This document shows, piece after piece, positions 7,735 to 16,792 of a stretch of DNA of 64,000 nt. The stretch is from contig CAWAJR010000005.1 of NCBI GenBank assembly GCA_963782465.1, positions 558,001-622,000 of the forward strand. Direction: 5' to 3'. The notes beneath the pieces were generated by a model. That model saw only the letters and a list, made by a program, of their open reading frames with translations, ran no database searches and was not told the DNA's origin. Every line of letters begins with the position of its first letter. Position 1 is the first letter of the stretch. The stretch comes from JAODBJ01 sp963782465 (GTDB lineage Bacteria > Actinomycetota > Acidimicrobiia > IMCC26256 > PALSA-610). Position numbers and translations under genes: made by a program.

Positions 7735-8703
7735 GTGGGAAAGCGACGAGAACGCGAACGGCTGGCCCGGCGACGGACGGCAGCGGTGCGCCGTTCGGCT
7801 GCGGGAACGCGCGCACCGGTCCGGCCGGGCCGCATTTCGCCGACCCGCGAGGTGCCGGCCAACATCGCCCGCCCGCCGTACGCGCCCGATGCGCCGGCCC
7901 TCGTTCCCGCGGTACCGCCCGACGAGTTGATCGACCGCATGCGCGTCGCCGGGCGCCTTGCGCGCGAGGTGCTCCTCGACGTCGCCGCGGCCGTGCGCCC
8001 CGGGATCACCACCGACGAACTCGACCGCGTGTGCCACGAGGCATGCATCGAACGCAACGGCTACCCGAGCCCGCTCCACTACAAGGGCTACCCGAAATCG
8101 GTCTGCACGTCGGTGAACGAGATCATCTGCCACGGCATCCCCGACGATCGGGTGCTGCTCGACGGCGACATCATCGACTGCGACGTGACCATCTTCGTGA
8201 ACGGTGTGCACGGCGATCACAACGAGACCTTCCTCGTCGGCGACGTCGACCCTCGCGGCCGCGAACTCGTGCAGGTGACCAACGAGTCGATGTGGAAGGG
8301 AATCGAAGCCGTGCGCCCGGGCGCGCGCGTCTACGACATCGGGCGGGCGATCCAGGCCCACGCCGAAGCGCACGACTTCGGCGTGGTTCGCGCCTTCGTC
8401 GGTCACGGCATCGGCACCGAGTTCCACACGGCACCCTCGATCCCGCACTACTACGACCCCTACGCCGACCTGGTGTTGCAGGCCGGGATGCTGTTCACGA
8501 TCGAACCGATGATCACCGAAGGTTCGTACGAACTCGGGCGCATCTGGCCCGACGGCTGGACCGCCCCGACTCGCGACGGTTCGCGTTGCGCGCAGTTCGA
8601 GCACACCGTCCTCGTCGCACCGAACGGCGTCGAGGTGTTGACACTCCTCCCCGACGAGGAGCGCAGCCCGATGTCGGCTGCGTCGTACGCGCTGAGCCGC
8701 TAA
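7735..8703 (+). CDS. map: Methionine aminopeptidase type I
   Basis: A 322-residue M24A peptidase that removes initiator methionine co-translationally. The actinobacterial N-terminal lead RPGRISPTREVPANIARP precedes the pita-bread fold. Metal ligands are visible in DCDVT and NGVHGDHNETF (two Asp), GHGIGTEFH (His), TIEPMI (Glu) and FEHTV (Glu). I chose the GTG at 7735 because it is preceded by GGAGGC at a good distance and gives the family's usual start. The longer open frame would begin inside the divergent SET gene. Confidence 0.93.
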   Translation: MGKRRERERLARRRTAAVRRSAAGTRAPVRPGRISPTREVPANIARPPYAPDAPALVPAVPPDELIDRMRVAGRLAREVLLDVAAAVRPGITTDELDRVCHEACIERNGYPSPLHYKGYPKSVCTSVNEIICHGIPDDRVLLDGDIIDCDVTIFVNGVHGDHNETFLVGDVDPRGRELVQVTNESMWKGIEAVRPGARVYDIGRAIQAHAEAHDFGVVRAFVGHGIGTEFHTAPSIPHYYDPYADLVLQAGMLFTIEPMITEGSYELGRIWPDGWTAPTRDGSRCAQFEHTVLVAPNGVEVLTLLPDEERSPMSAASYALSR

Positions 8704-8769
8704 CCGGCAGCCGCTTCCGGGCACCCGAGGCGCGCGAGGCGCGCGATACGGCGTGTAGCGTCGCCGCCC

Positions 8770-9537
8770 GTGCGCATGTCGGGCGAGCGGGCGTTGGTCA
8801 CCGGGTCGACGTCGGGGATCGGGCGCGCGATCGCCGCCGCGTTCGCAGCCGAAGGCGCGGAGGTGGTGGTCACCGGACGCGACGCGGGCCGGGGCGCGGA
8901 GGTCGTGGCCGAAATCGCGGCCGCGGGCGGGCGGGCGACGTTCGTCGCCGCCGACCTCGACGACCGAGCCGCGTGCGAACGGCTGATCGAGGCGGCCGGT
9001 GGCGCCCTGGGCGGGCTGACGGTGCTGGTGAACAACGCCGCCGCGAGCGGCACCGGCGACGGCCCGGTGGGCACGGTCACGGACGAGGCGTGGGAACGCG
9101 TCCTCCGAGTCGATCTCACCGCTCCGATGTGGTTGTGCCGGGGCGCGATCCCCCGCATGCGCGAGGCGGGTCACGGCGCGATCGTCAACATCTCGTCGCG
9201 GCAGGCCGAGCGGGCAAGCCGGGGTTTCGCGGCGTACATCGCCGCGAAGGGCGGGTTGAACGCGCTCACCCGTTCCATCGCGGTCGACTACGCGGCCGAG
9301 CGCATCCGCTGCAACACGATCAGCCCGGGGTATGTCCTCAACGCGCGCCGCGACGCGGCCATCTCCGACGAGCGGCGCGCCCGCTACGAAGGGATGCACC
9401 TGACCCGGCTCGGTGAGGCGGCCGACGTTGCCGCCGCCGCGATCTATCTCGCGTCGCGGGAATCGGAATACGTCACCGGCATCAACCTTCAACTCGACGG
9501 CGGGAGCAGCATCGCTCGCGGCCTCACCCTGGGATGA
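8770..9537 (+). CDS. Short-chain dehydrogenase/reductase
   Basis: A 255-residue classical SDR. The N-terminal TGSTSGIG cofactor motif, NNAA after strand 4, a catalytic Ser in VNISSRQ and the YIAAK active-site motif are all present. The C-terminal GINLQLDGGSS segment is typical of the glucose-1-dehydrogenase/FabG-like group. Substrate cannot be assigned. Its stop overlaps the start of the TIM-barrel isomerase gene (ATGA), so the two probably act on the same sugar or polyol. GTG start at 8770, with an in-frame ATG at 8776. Confidence 0.87.
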   Translation: MRMSGERALVTGSTSGIGRAIAAAFAAEGAEVVVTGRDAGRGAEVVAEIAAAGGRATFVAADLDDRAACERLIEAAGGALGGLTVLVNNAAASGTGDGPVGTVTDEAWERVLRVDLTAPMWLCRGAIPRMREAGHGAIVNISSRQAERASRGFAAYIAAKGGLNALTRSIAVDYAAERIRCNTISPGYVLNARRDAAISDERRARYEGMHLTRLGEAADVAAAAIYLASRESEYVTGINLQLDGGSSIARGLTLG

Positions 9538-10367
9538 CCATGCACCCGCGTGCCTGTGTGAGTGCAATCTGCACCTACAAACTGCCGCTCGACGAAGACC
9601 TGTCGTTCTGGCGCAGGCACGAGATCGACCGCGTCGGCGTGTCGGTCGCGAAACTCGAAGCCTTCGGATGGGACGCGGGCGTCGAACTCGTCGCCGAGGC
9701 CCGGGAAGGCGGGCTCGAGATCGCCAACCTGATCGGCCTGGGGCCCTTCGAGTTGGCGAACCCCGCGCAATGGGACCGCCAGCGCGACCACCTTGTACGC
9801 GCCGTCGAGGCCGCCGAACGGTTCGGAGCGGGGTGTCTCGTGTTCACGACGGGTCCGGCTGGGCCGCTGCCGTGGGAAGACGCGGCCGACGCGCTCGAGG
9901 CGGCGCTCGGATCGGTCGTGCGCGACGCGATCGCGCGCGGCGTGAACTTCGCGCTGGAGCACACGCATTCATTGCGGGCCGACGTCGGCTTCGTGCACTC
10001 GTTGCGCGACGTGATCGACCTGGCCCGCCGGCTCGGCACCGGTGTGTGCATGGAGATCAATGCCTGCTGGGCGGAGCGCGCGCTCGCCGCCACGATCGCG
10101 GCCGGCGTCGACACGATCCGACTGGTCCAGGTGAGCGACTACGCGATCGGTACCCGCTGCACACCCGACCGGCTCGTTCCCGACGACGGCGACATCCCGC
10201 TCGCGCGCATCCTGCGCACGCTGATCGACGCGGGCTACGACGGCGTGTTCGACCTCGAGCTGATCGGCCCCCGCATCGACGCCGAGGGCTACGACGCCGC
10301 GGTGCCCCGCGCCGTCGCCAACCTCGGCCGCCTCCTCGCCGACCTCGGCCTCCCCGGCGACGGGTAG
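9534..10367 (+). CDS. Sugar-phosphate isomerase/epimerase-like TIM-barrel protein
   Basis: A 277-residue protein of the AP-endonuclease 2 / xylose-isomerase-like TIM-barrel superfamily. Metal-binding positions are recognisable: an early His-Glu-Ile, NFALEHTHSL (Glu), CMEINACW (Glu/Asp strand), VQVSDY and DLELIGP (C-terminal Glu). Members include myo-inositol dehydratases (IolE), hydroxypyruvate isomerases and ketose epimerases. It is translationally coupled to the upstream SDR, pointing to a sugar or inositol oxidation/isomerisation step. The exact substrate is unknown. Confidence 0.82.
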   Translation: MTMHPRACVSAICTYKLPLDEDLSFWRRHEIDRVGVSVAKLEAFGWDAGVELVAEAREGGLEIANLIGLGPFELANPAQWDRQRDHLVRAVEAAERFGAGCLVFTTGPAGPLPWEDAADALEAALGSVVRDAIARGVNFALEHTHSLRADVGFVHSLRDVIDLARRLGTGVCMEINACWAERALAATIAAGVDTIRLVQVSDYAIGTRCTPDRLVPDDGDIPLARILRTLIDAGYDGVFDLELIGPRIDAEGYDAAVPRAVANLGRLLADLGLPGDG

Positions 10368-10371
10368 CCCG

Positions 10372-11442
10372 TCAGCCGCCGGCGAGCCAGGTGACCCGGC
10401 CGGCGTGAAAGCCGGCGTTCGCCAGCAGGTGTTCTTCGCCCCCGGGCCCGCCGCCCGACCACACCGTGCACCGCAGCTCGGTGTGCGACATCCCTTCCAC
10501 CGGCTCCAATCGCAGGTACGCGAGGGGTGCGTTCGGTGATGCCGACGCGCCGGCGTGCGCGAGCGCCCGGAGCACGTTCGCCCGGCTCGCCGCGGGCAGG
10601 TACTGCCAGACGATCGAGTGGAACACGACCGTCGCGACGCCGTCGCGTTTCGCGGCCAGTTGGTCGGGGAGCCAGGCATCGGCCGGGGCCGCGTCGATCT
10701 CGACCGGTATGACGCGGGCAATGTCGAGCGCGGCGCGGAGCCGTTCGAACCGTTCGTCCTGCCCGGGCCACACGAACGACAGCAGCGTGAGGTCGGCGCC
10801 CGGTTGCGCAACATCGATCGGTGCGAGGTCGCAGCCCCGCCGTTCCCGCACCACCGTGTGGTCGCCGAACGGCGGCACGCCGTCGTCCCAACTCTCGACG
10901 AATCGCACCGTCGACGACGGGTCGCCCCATGTCCGGCCGCCCGCGGCGTAGAAGTAGCGATCGAGACGAAGGTTCAGACCGGCGCTCGAGCCGATCTCCA
11001 GCACGCGGAGGGGAAGGCCCGTGACGCGCGCGACCCATGCCATTCCTGCGGCGAGCGACGCCGAGCGGCCGACCTCGTTGGTCTGCAAGGGCCGTTCGAG
11101 CGCGCCGCGCAGCGCGGGCGGAGGGTCGCGCAGCAGCGCTTCGACGACCGGCCACACCGCGCGCGCATCACCGTCGCCGCCGGTCGAGGGGTAGTGCGCG
11201 CGCAACCCGGGTGCTTCGTTCGCGAGCGCCATGCGGTGCAGCCCGCCGAGGAGGCGCAGGTGGTACGCATTGCCGAACGGCGCGCTCGCGTACTCGCCCA
11301 TCGCCGCGATGGTCGGGCCGCCGCTCTCCGCGTCGCCGGCGAGCAGGTCGCAGAGGTCGGCGTAGAACGGCGCGCCGCCGTGCGCACAACCGGCCCGCTG
11401 CAGTCGGAACGTCATCGCGAGGTGCGCGCGAACGTCGGTCAT
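10372..11442 (-). CDS. DUF2332 family protein
   Basis: A 356-residue protein of the actinobacterial/alphaproteobacterial DUF2332 family. The first third is helical; then RVLEIGSSAGLNLRLDRY resembles motif I of an S-adenosylmethionine-dependent methyltransferase, with VFHSIVWQYLP later. No biochemical function is established. The ATG at 11442 overlaps the stop of the upstream SDR by four bases. A longer frame exists upstream but only translates that SDR gene antisense to its codon pattern. Confidence 0.83.
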   Translation of the reverse strand: MTDVRAHLAMTFRLQRAGCAHGGAPFYADLCDLLAGDAESGGPTIAAMGEYASAPFGNAYHLRLLGGLHRMALANEAPGLRAHYPSTGGDGDARAVWPVVEALLRDPPPALRGALERPLQTNEVGRSASLAAGMAWVARVTGLPLRVLEIGSSAGLNLRLDRYFYAAGGRTWGDPSSTVRFVESWDDGVPPFGDHTVVRERRGCDLAPIDVAQPGADLTLLSFVWPGQDERFERLRAALDIARVIPVEIDAAPADAWLPDQLAAKRDGVATVVFHSIVWQYLPAASRANVLRALAHAGASASPNAPLAYLRLEPVEGMSHTELRCTVWSGGGPGGEEHLLANAGFHAGRVTWLAGG

Positions 11443-12215
11443 GCCCACATGAACGCGCCGCCGTCGGCCATGAACGTATGGCCGGTCACGTAACGGCACG
11501 CGTCGGAACAGAGGAACCAGGCCAGCGGGCCGATGTCGAGTTCGGGGTCACCCTGCCGTTTCATCGGGCAGTTCTCGATGAAGATGCGGTAGCCCTCGCT
11601 CACCTGGCCGGCCGCGCCATGGTGGGTTGCCGCCGCGGGCGCGATGGCGTTGACGACGATGCCGTCGATCGCCCACTCGCGCGCTGCGGTGCGGGTGAGC
11701 GCGCGCACGGCCTCCTTCGAGGCGTTGTACGCCGCGAAACCGGTACCGCCGGTGATGCCCATCGACGACGCGAAGTTGACGATGCGGCCCCATCCCTGTG
11801 AGCGCATGTGCGGGTACACGGCCTGCATGGCCCACAACGAGCCCTTCACGCCGGAGCGATAGAACACGTCGAAGTCGTCGGCGCTCACCTCGGCGACCGA
11901 CGCGAGCGGGCGGAAGGTCTGCGCGTTGTTGATGAGCGCGTCGACGCGTCCGAACCGCTCGACGGTCGATGCGACCATCGCGTCGATCTGGTCCTGCTGC
12001 TGGATGTCGCACACGACGCCGAGGTGCTCGACGCCGAGCGCCGAGAGCTCGTCGCACGTCTGCTGCATCAGGTCTTGCTTCCACTCGGCGACGACGATGC
12101 GGGCGCCACCTTTGCCAAGGTGCAGCGCCATCCCCCGGCCCACTCCCTTCCCCGAACCGGTGATGACCACGACCTTGCCGTCGACCGTGTGCATCGCGGC
12201 GGCGTTGCCGTCCAC
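11439..12215 (-). CDS. Short-chain dehydrogenase/reductase
   Basis: A 258-residue SDR with cofactor motif TGSGKGVG, catalytic Ser in NFASSMG and YNASK. The C-terminus GHTFMADGGAF is typical. I chose the GTG at 12215 because GGAGGGGG lies just upstream; an ATG at 12194 is also in frame. It is divergent from a second SDR at 12280, with 64 bp between, and coupled to a DUF2332 gene. Substrate unknown. Confidence 0.87.
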   Translation of the reverse strand: MDGNAAAMHTVDGKVVVITGSGKGVGRGMALHLGKGGARIVVAEWKQDLMQQTCDELSALGVEHLGVVCDIQQQDQIDAMVASTVERFGRVDALINNAQTFRPLASVAEVSADDFDVFYRSGVKGSLWAMQAVYPHMRSQGWGRIVNFASSMGITGGTGFAAYNASKEAVRALTRTAAREWAIDGIVVNAIAPAAATHHGAAGQVSEGYRIFIENCPMKRQGDPELDIGPLAWFLCSDACRYVTGHTFMADGGAFMWA

Positions 12216-12279
12216 GCGTCCCCCTCCGAAGTTTGCTGACGTGCGTGTCACGTTACGTCTCGCGTAGCTTCCGCGTTCT

Positions 12280-13035
12280 ATGACGAAACTAGAAGGCGCA
12301 GTCCTCGTCACCGGCGGGGGGAGCGGGATCGGTCGAGCCGCGGCGCAACGAGCGGCCCGCGAGGGGGCGGCCGTCGCCGTCGTCGATCGCGACGGCGACC
12401 ACGCGGCCGAAACGGCCGACCTCGTCGCCGCCGCCGGCGGGCGGGCCATCGCGCTTCCCGCCGACGTGAGCGACGACGGCGCGGTCGGCGAAGCGGTCGC
12501 CACGACCGTGCGTGAGCTGGGCCGCATCACTGGCGTGGTGACGTCGGCCGGCATCTTCGACGGCCCCGACCTCCAGCCCCTGCACCAGGTGTCCGTGGAG
12601 ACGTTCCGGCGCGTGCTCGGCGTCAACCTGCAAGGGACGTTCTCGGTGCTGCACTACACGCTCCCCCATCTCGCCGAGGGCGGCGGCGCCGTCGTGACCA
12701 TCGCGTCCACCGCCGCGATCCGCGGGCACGGCTACGGGTCGGGGTACACGGCAAGCAAGGGAGGCGTCGACGCGCTCACCCGACTCGTCGCCGTGCAGTA
12801 CGGCCCGCAGGGCGTGCGCGCGAACTGCCTGTGCCCCGGCGGCATCGACACGCCGATGACCGCCGGCACCTTCGCCGGACCGGATGCCGAAGCGCGGGCG
12901 CGCAAGGGGATCCCGCTCGGGCGCTACGGCCGGCCCGAAGATCTCGGTGACGTGATCGCGTTCTTGCTCTCCGACGACGCGCGCTACGTCACCGGTCAGA
13001 CCATCGCGGTCGACGGCGGGACGACCGTCGCCTGA
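12280..13035 (+). CDS. Short-chain dehydrogenase/reductase
   Basis: A 251-residue FabG-like SDR: TGGGSGIG near residue 11, a Ser in IASTAAI, YTASK, and VTGQTIAVDGG at the C-terminus. Three further SDR genes of this kind occur within 9 kb (8770, 11439, 16789), but sequence divergence shows they are not recent duplicates. It reads divergently from the 11439-12215 SDR, and the gap contains GTCACGTTACGT, which might be part of a shared operator. Confidence 0.87.
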   Translation: MTKLEGAVLVTGGGSGIGRAAAQRAAREGAAVAVVDRDGDHAAETADLVAAAGGRAIALPADVSDDGAVGEAVATTVRELGRITGVVTSAGIFDGPDLQPLHQVSVETFRRVLGVNLQGTFSVLHYTLPHLAEGGGAVVTIASTAAIRGHGYGSGYTASKGGVDALTRLVAVQYGPQGVRANCLCPGGIDTPMTAGTFAGPDAEARARKGIPLGRYGRPEDLGDVIAFLLSDDARYVTGQTIAVDGGTTVA

Positions 13036-13045
13036 CGACCCGGGC

Positions 13046-14521
13046 TCAGCTGACGCGCTGCGCGAGGACGATCCCTTCGCGCTCGAAGCGGACACGGAAC
13101 TGTTTGCGGAGGAGCGAGTTCAACAGCGCGGTGTCGTCGTCGTTGAGGAGGGAACGATCGACGAGCAGCCACTGCACGATGCTCGGGTCGTCGAGATGCT
13201 CACCGTCGACACCCCAGTTGATCGCGCGCCACGGCACCGGGAACTCGTAGATGTGCGTACGGTGGGTCAAGTGCGGAACGAGGTTGTAGGCGGCGCTCGT
13301 CGCCGCGTTCTTCGGGAGCAGCCGCAACGCTTCGTCTTTCGCGGCGGCGTTGGTTTCGGTCTGGAGCGGCCAGATCCCCGAGTGGTAGTCGCGACTGATG
13401 GGGGAAGGGCCCAGTAGATCGTGGCCGCGAGCGACGAGACGAGCACCAGCCCGATCACGCCGACCCGCGCGATGGTCGCGGATCCGGGCCAGTCCCTCGG
13501 CGGTCGCGAGCACCACGCCGACGAGCACGAGCGCCGAATAGTGGTAGCGCGCGTTGCGAGTGAACGGGAACCCGTCGGACGTGAACACGTTGATCGCGAG
13601 CATCGGGAGACCGATGGCGAGCGTCTCCGGCGACACCAGCGGGACCAGTGCGACGGGGAACAACATCATCTTGTAGTACTCGAGCCGATCGTGTTCCGTC
13701 GCGATCTTCACGCCGGTCACCGGGTGCCGCAGCAGGTGCCACGCGACCTGGAGCGGTGAGTCACCCAAGTTCCCGAAGAGTTGCTCGTAGAAAGGGCCGA
13801 CGCCGTTGCGCCACGGGATCACCACTTGCGTCGCGATGACGAACCAGCCGAACGACAACAACGCGATCGCGATACCGATGCGGCGCGCGCCGCGGAACGC
13901 GACGAGGATGCCGATGACGATCAGCGTCAGCGCGACGTCTTCCTTCATCGTGATCGCCAGGAAGGCGCACGGCCAGAACCATCCCCATCGTCCGGTGCGC
14001 GCGGCCCAGTACGCGAACAACAAGGGACCGATCGCGAACGCCTCCGGATGGAAGAACTCCCACACCAGCCATTGCGACGTCGGGTGCAACAACAACGCGC
14101 AACCCAGCGCGGTGCCGAGCCACCGCGAGTGCAACACGTCGCGACCAAGCAGGTACAGCGCGAACGCGCCCGCACCTTGCGAACCAACTTGCAACGCGAG
14201 GAGGACCTTCGGCCCGCCACCCAACCAATAGAAGGGCGCGAAGAACCAGAGCCCCGGCGTCGCGTGATGACCGAACACGTCGAGGCCGCGCACGGTGATG
14301 AACGGCCGATGAAAGAACGCGAGCAACCAGGTCGCCTGGTCGTAGATGCCGAGGTCGAAGCCGAAGGTCGCGTGGCGGTCCTGCCGCAACGCGCCCAACC
14401 GAAGAAAAACGAGCACCCAGAGCGCGACCGCGGCAGCGAGGACGATCAGGGGCGCCGGAGAAGTGCCGGCACGAGACGCGGTCGAGTGCCGGTGTTGGCG
14501 CACGTCAGACCGCATGTGCAC
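13046..14521 (-). CDS. DUF2079 multi-pass membrane protein (short internal frame slip)
   Basis: A protein of about 491 residues of the DUF2079 family, actinobacterial polytopic membrane proteins related in layout to GT-C glycosyltransferases. It has an N-terminal TM helix (PLIVLAAAVALWVLVFL), the family block FGFDLGIYDQA...LDVFGHHATP, and about ten TM segments. Between about 13405 and 13470 the open frame encodes a charged stretch (GRRDRAGARLVARGHDLL). The alternate frame encodes a hydrophobic helix (GVIGLVLVSSLAATIYWAL) where the family has its last TM. Two compensating indels near the CCCGCGCG run at 13465 and the GGGG-AAGGGCCC run at 13401 explain this. GTG start; an ATG lies two codons in. 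Confidence 0.82.
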   Translation of the reverse strand: MHMRSDVRQHRHSTASRAGTSPAPLIVLAAAVALWVLVFLRLGALRQDRHATFGFDLGIYDQATWLLAFFHRPFITVRGLDVFGHHATPGLWFFAPFYWLGGGPKVLLALQVGSQGAGAFALYLLGRDVLHSRWLGTALGCALLLHPTSQWLVWEFFHPEAFAIGPLLFAYWAARTGRWGWFWPCAFLAITMKEDVALTLIVIGILVAFRGARRIGIAIALLSFGWFVIATQVVIPWRNGVGPFYEQLFGNLGDSPLQVAWHLLRHPVTGVKIATEHDRLEYYKMMLFPVALVPLVSPETLAIGLPMLAINVFTSDGFPFTRNARYHYSALVLVGVVLATAEGLARIRDHRAGRRDRAGARLVARGHDLLGPSPISRDYHSGIWPLQTETNAAAKDEALRLLPKNAATSAAYNLVPHLTHRTHIYEFPVPWRAINWGVDGEHLDDPSIVQWLLVDRSLLNDDDTALLNSLLRKQFRVRFEREGIVLAQRVS

Positions 14522-14712
14522 AGAGTCTCGCGCGTGCGGCGCCGCTGTGCTTACACGCGTGTGATCACACTCCGTGCCGAAGGCGCCACGCGCGCTCGCG
14601 GGTGGCGGTTCGCCTCGCGGTCGGATCGCTGTCTAGGGTGCCGCGCATGCGCCGGCCCCGGGGCAAACCTTGTAGGGCGGGCGGCGCGCACGGTGTTCTC
14701 ACGCGCACGCGG

Positions 14713-15666
14713 ATGCGACTGGGAACAGCTGGAGTGCTCGTCGTCATCGCCAGCGCGCCCGTCGTCGGGCTCGCCACGTCGACCGCGACGGCGTCCGCCG
14801 ACTCGGTCGGTCAACTCAACGCGTCCATCGACCATGTCGCGCAGCAGTGGTTCGATGCCCAGGCAACGGTGCAACAGCTCGATGCCGACATCGCCGACCA
14901 CGCGCAACGCATTGCCACACTGAGCGCGCAAGCAACCAAGTTGAAGGCCGTCGCGCGCGTTCGCGCCGTCGACCTCTACACCGGGAAGAACAACAGCTTC
15001 GCCGCCGTGCTCGACGGCACCAGCGCGCTCGACTCGGCCCGCCGCATGCAGATCATCGAGCGCGCGAACGACAAGTCGACCCAGACGTTCGAGTTCTTGG
15101 ACGAGCTCACGACGCAGTTGCGAACCGAACACGATCAACTCGTTCGCCAGCGCGACCAGAAACAGTCGGCACTCGACGCCCTCGCGAGCAGCCGAGCGTC
15201 ACTCGACGCGCAGCTGAGCCAGGCTCGCGCGATCGCGGCACAACAAGCCGCCGCGGCAAGCAATCGCGCCGCCCGTACCGCGTCCCGTTCGAAGCCGCCG
15301 GCCGCGGTACAGGTTCCCGCCCGCCTCGAGCCGGCGACGGCACCACCGCACGCCGGCGCGCCCGTGAGCGTGGTCGTGCCCGCTCCGCCGCCGAACACCA
15401 CGACGTTCCCGATGCACAACCACCCGTTCCTCGTCTGCACTCGAGCTCACGAGAGCAACGGCATCTACAGCGTGGTGAGCCCGTCGGGCCTGTATTTCGG
15501 CGCCTACCAGTTCGCCCGCGAAACGTGGGATGTCACCGCCATCCACGCCGGCCGTTCCGACCTCGTCGGCGTGTTGCCGAACACCGCGTCGGAGTACGAC
15601 CAGGACGCGCTGGCCTGGGCGCTCTACCAATGGCAGGGCAACACGCCCTGGAACGGGCGCTGCTGA
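14713..15666 (+). CDS. Secreted coiled-coil protein with C-terminal transglycosylase/RPF-like domain
   Basis: A protein of about 317 residues. The signal peptide (LGTAGVLVVIASAPVVGLA, cleavage near ASA) leads into a long coiled coil (about 35-165; QLDADIADHAQRIATLSAQA) like PcsB/NlpC-P60 hydrolase N-terminal domains. A Pro/Ala linker follows. The last 80 residues (CTRAHESNGIYSVVSPSG, YFGAYQF, WNGRC) match the resuscitation-promoting-factor/transglycosylase-like domain, with the catalytic Glu in HESNG. It probably cleaves peptidoglycan outside the cell. ATG 14713 gives the best signal peptide; 14647 is an alternative start. Confidence 0.83.
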   Translation: MRLGTAGVLVVIASAPVVGLATSTATASADSVGQLNASIDHVAQQWFDAQATVQQLDADIADHAQRIATLSAQATKLKAVARVRAVDLYTGKNNSFAAVLDGTSALDSARRMQIIERANDKSTQTFEFLDELTTQLRTEHDQLVRQRDQKQSALDALASSRASLDAQLSQARAIAAQQAAAASNRAARTASRSKPPAAVQVPARLEPATAPPHAGAPVSVVVPAPPPNTTTFPMHNHPFLVCTRAHESNGIYSVVSPSGLYFGAYQFARETWDVTAIHAGRSDLVGVLPNTASEYDQDALAWALYQWQGNTPWNGRC

Positions 15667-15691
15667 ACCCGACCGGTCCCCCGACGCCCCT

Positions 15692-16348
15692 TCACGCGAG
15701 GCGAGCGATCGCGGCGTCGAGCGGGCAGTCGGCGAGCGATCGCACGACGATGTCGGCGGCACTGAAGTCGAGCGGTGCGGTGATCGTGTTCGGCACTGCG
15801 ACACACCACAGGCCGGCCGCCTTCGCGGCGGCGATGCCGTTCGGTGAGTCCTCGATCGCGATCGCCTCGGCCGGCGCCACCCGGAGCGCCGTGCAGGCGC
15901 GCAGGTAGACGTCGGGCGCGGGCTTGGCCGGCACCTGCTCGTCGCGGCAGGACACGTGCGCGAAACGATGCCGGATACCGAGCCGGTCGAGATTGGTGTG
16001 CACCCAGTCGTACGTCGAACTCGACGCGATGGCGATCCCGAACCCACGCTGATCGGCGGCATCGAGCCAGTCGACGACACCGGGCAGGATCGCCTCCGCG
16101 GCGATGAGTTCCTCGTGACGCGAACGGCGCGTCGCGTCGACCGCCGCGATGTCGACCGGCACCGCGGCTCGCTCGTGCAACAACGCGACGAAGTCGACCA
16201 CGCCGTGGGAGCCGACCTCCGCGGCCCACACCTCGATCGGCGGCGGCGTGGTGCCGTGCGCTTCGAACACCTCGCTCCAGGCGCGATAGATCGGGGTTTC
16301 GGTGTCGAGTACCAGACCGTCGAAATCGAACACGACGGCGCGGATCAC
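15692..16348 (-). CDS. HAD-family hydrolase (beta-phosphoglucomutase-like)
   Basis: A 218-residue HAD phosphatase. Motif I is FDFDGLVLDTE (nucleophile and acid/base Asp), motif II is IASSS, motif III Lys is in VPAKPAPDVY, and motif IV is IEDSPNGI. The helical cap between motif I and II matches the beta-phosphoglucomutase/phosphatase subgroup. The GTG start at 16348 has GGGAGGAGG directly upstream and overlaps the VOC gene stop by four bases. Substrate is a small phosphate ester, not assignable. Confidence 0.9.
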   Translation of the reverse strand: MIRAVVFDFDGLVLDTETPIYRAWSEVFEAHGTTPPPIEVWAAEVGSHGVVDFVALLHERAAVPVDIAAVDATRRSRHEELIAAEAILPGVVDWLDAADQRGFGIAIASSSTYDWVHTNLDRLGIRHRFAHVSCRDEQVPAKPAPDVYLRACTALRVAPAEAIAIEDSPNGIAAAKAAGLWCVAVPNTITAPLDFSAADIVVRSLADCPLDAAIARLA

Positions 16349-16792
16349 CGCCCTCCTCCCGGCGTGCCGATCAACTCGACCAGGACGCCATCGGGATCGC
16401 GCACGGTTGCCATCGCAACCGCGCCGTTCGAGCTCGGAACGGTGATGCGGCGGGGCTCCTCGCCGAGACCGAGTGCGGCGAGCCGTTCGAGTACGGCATC
16501 GACGTCGACGAAGAGCGAGACGAGGAAGAACCCCTCCGCCGGCGCCCCGGCGCGCGGCCCGGCCGTTTCGGCGCCGCCGTCGAACATGACGAGTTCGATG
16601 ATGCCGGCATCCGCGCGCGGGATCGCCCAGAAACACCGAACGCAACCGATCCGAGCGCGCACCGAAGAGATCTCGCCATGCACCGTCGAACGCGTGGTCC
16701 ATGATCGGTTCGAGGCCCACGCCGTCACGCCAGAAGCGCAGGCTCGCGTCGAGATCGGCGACCACGATCGCGCTGTGGTGCACGAGGGTCAT
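16345..16792 (-). CDS. VOC/glyoxalase-family protein, reading frame interrupted
   Basis: From ATG 16792 the frame reads MTLVHHSAIVVADLDASLRF, a vicinal-oxygen-chelate start, to LRSVFLGDP. In the CGCGCGCG run at 16612-16619 the protein shifts frame and continues RADAGIIELVMFDGGAETAG, then FLVSLFVDVDAVLERLAALG and a typical VOC ending DPDGVLVELIG. The shift is a one-base indel, most simply a sequence error. The ATG overlaps the SDR stop and the stop overlaps the HAD start, so SDR-VOC-HAD form a tightly coupled operon. Metal-ligand candidates are His in VHHSA and the terminal Glu in VELIG. Confidence 0.75.

Noticed and set aside
7438..9567. 709-codon minus-strand frame opposite map and an SDR
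   Set aside because: No recognisable domain, while the plus strand has complete enzyme motifs.
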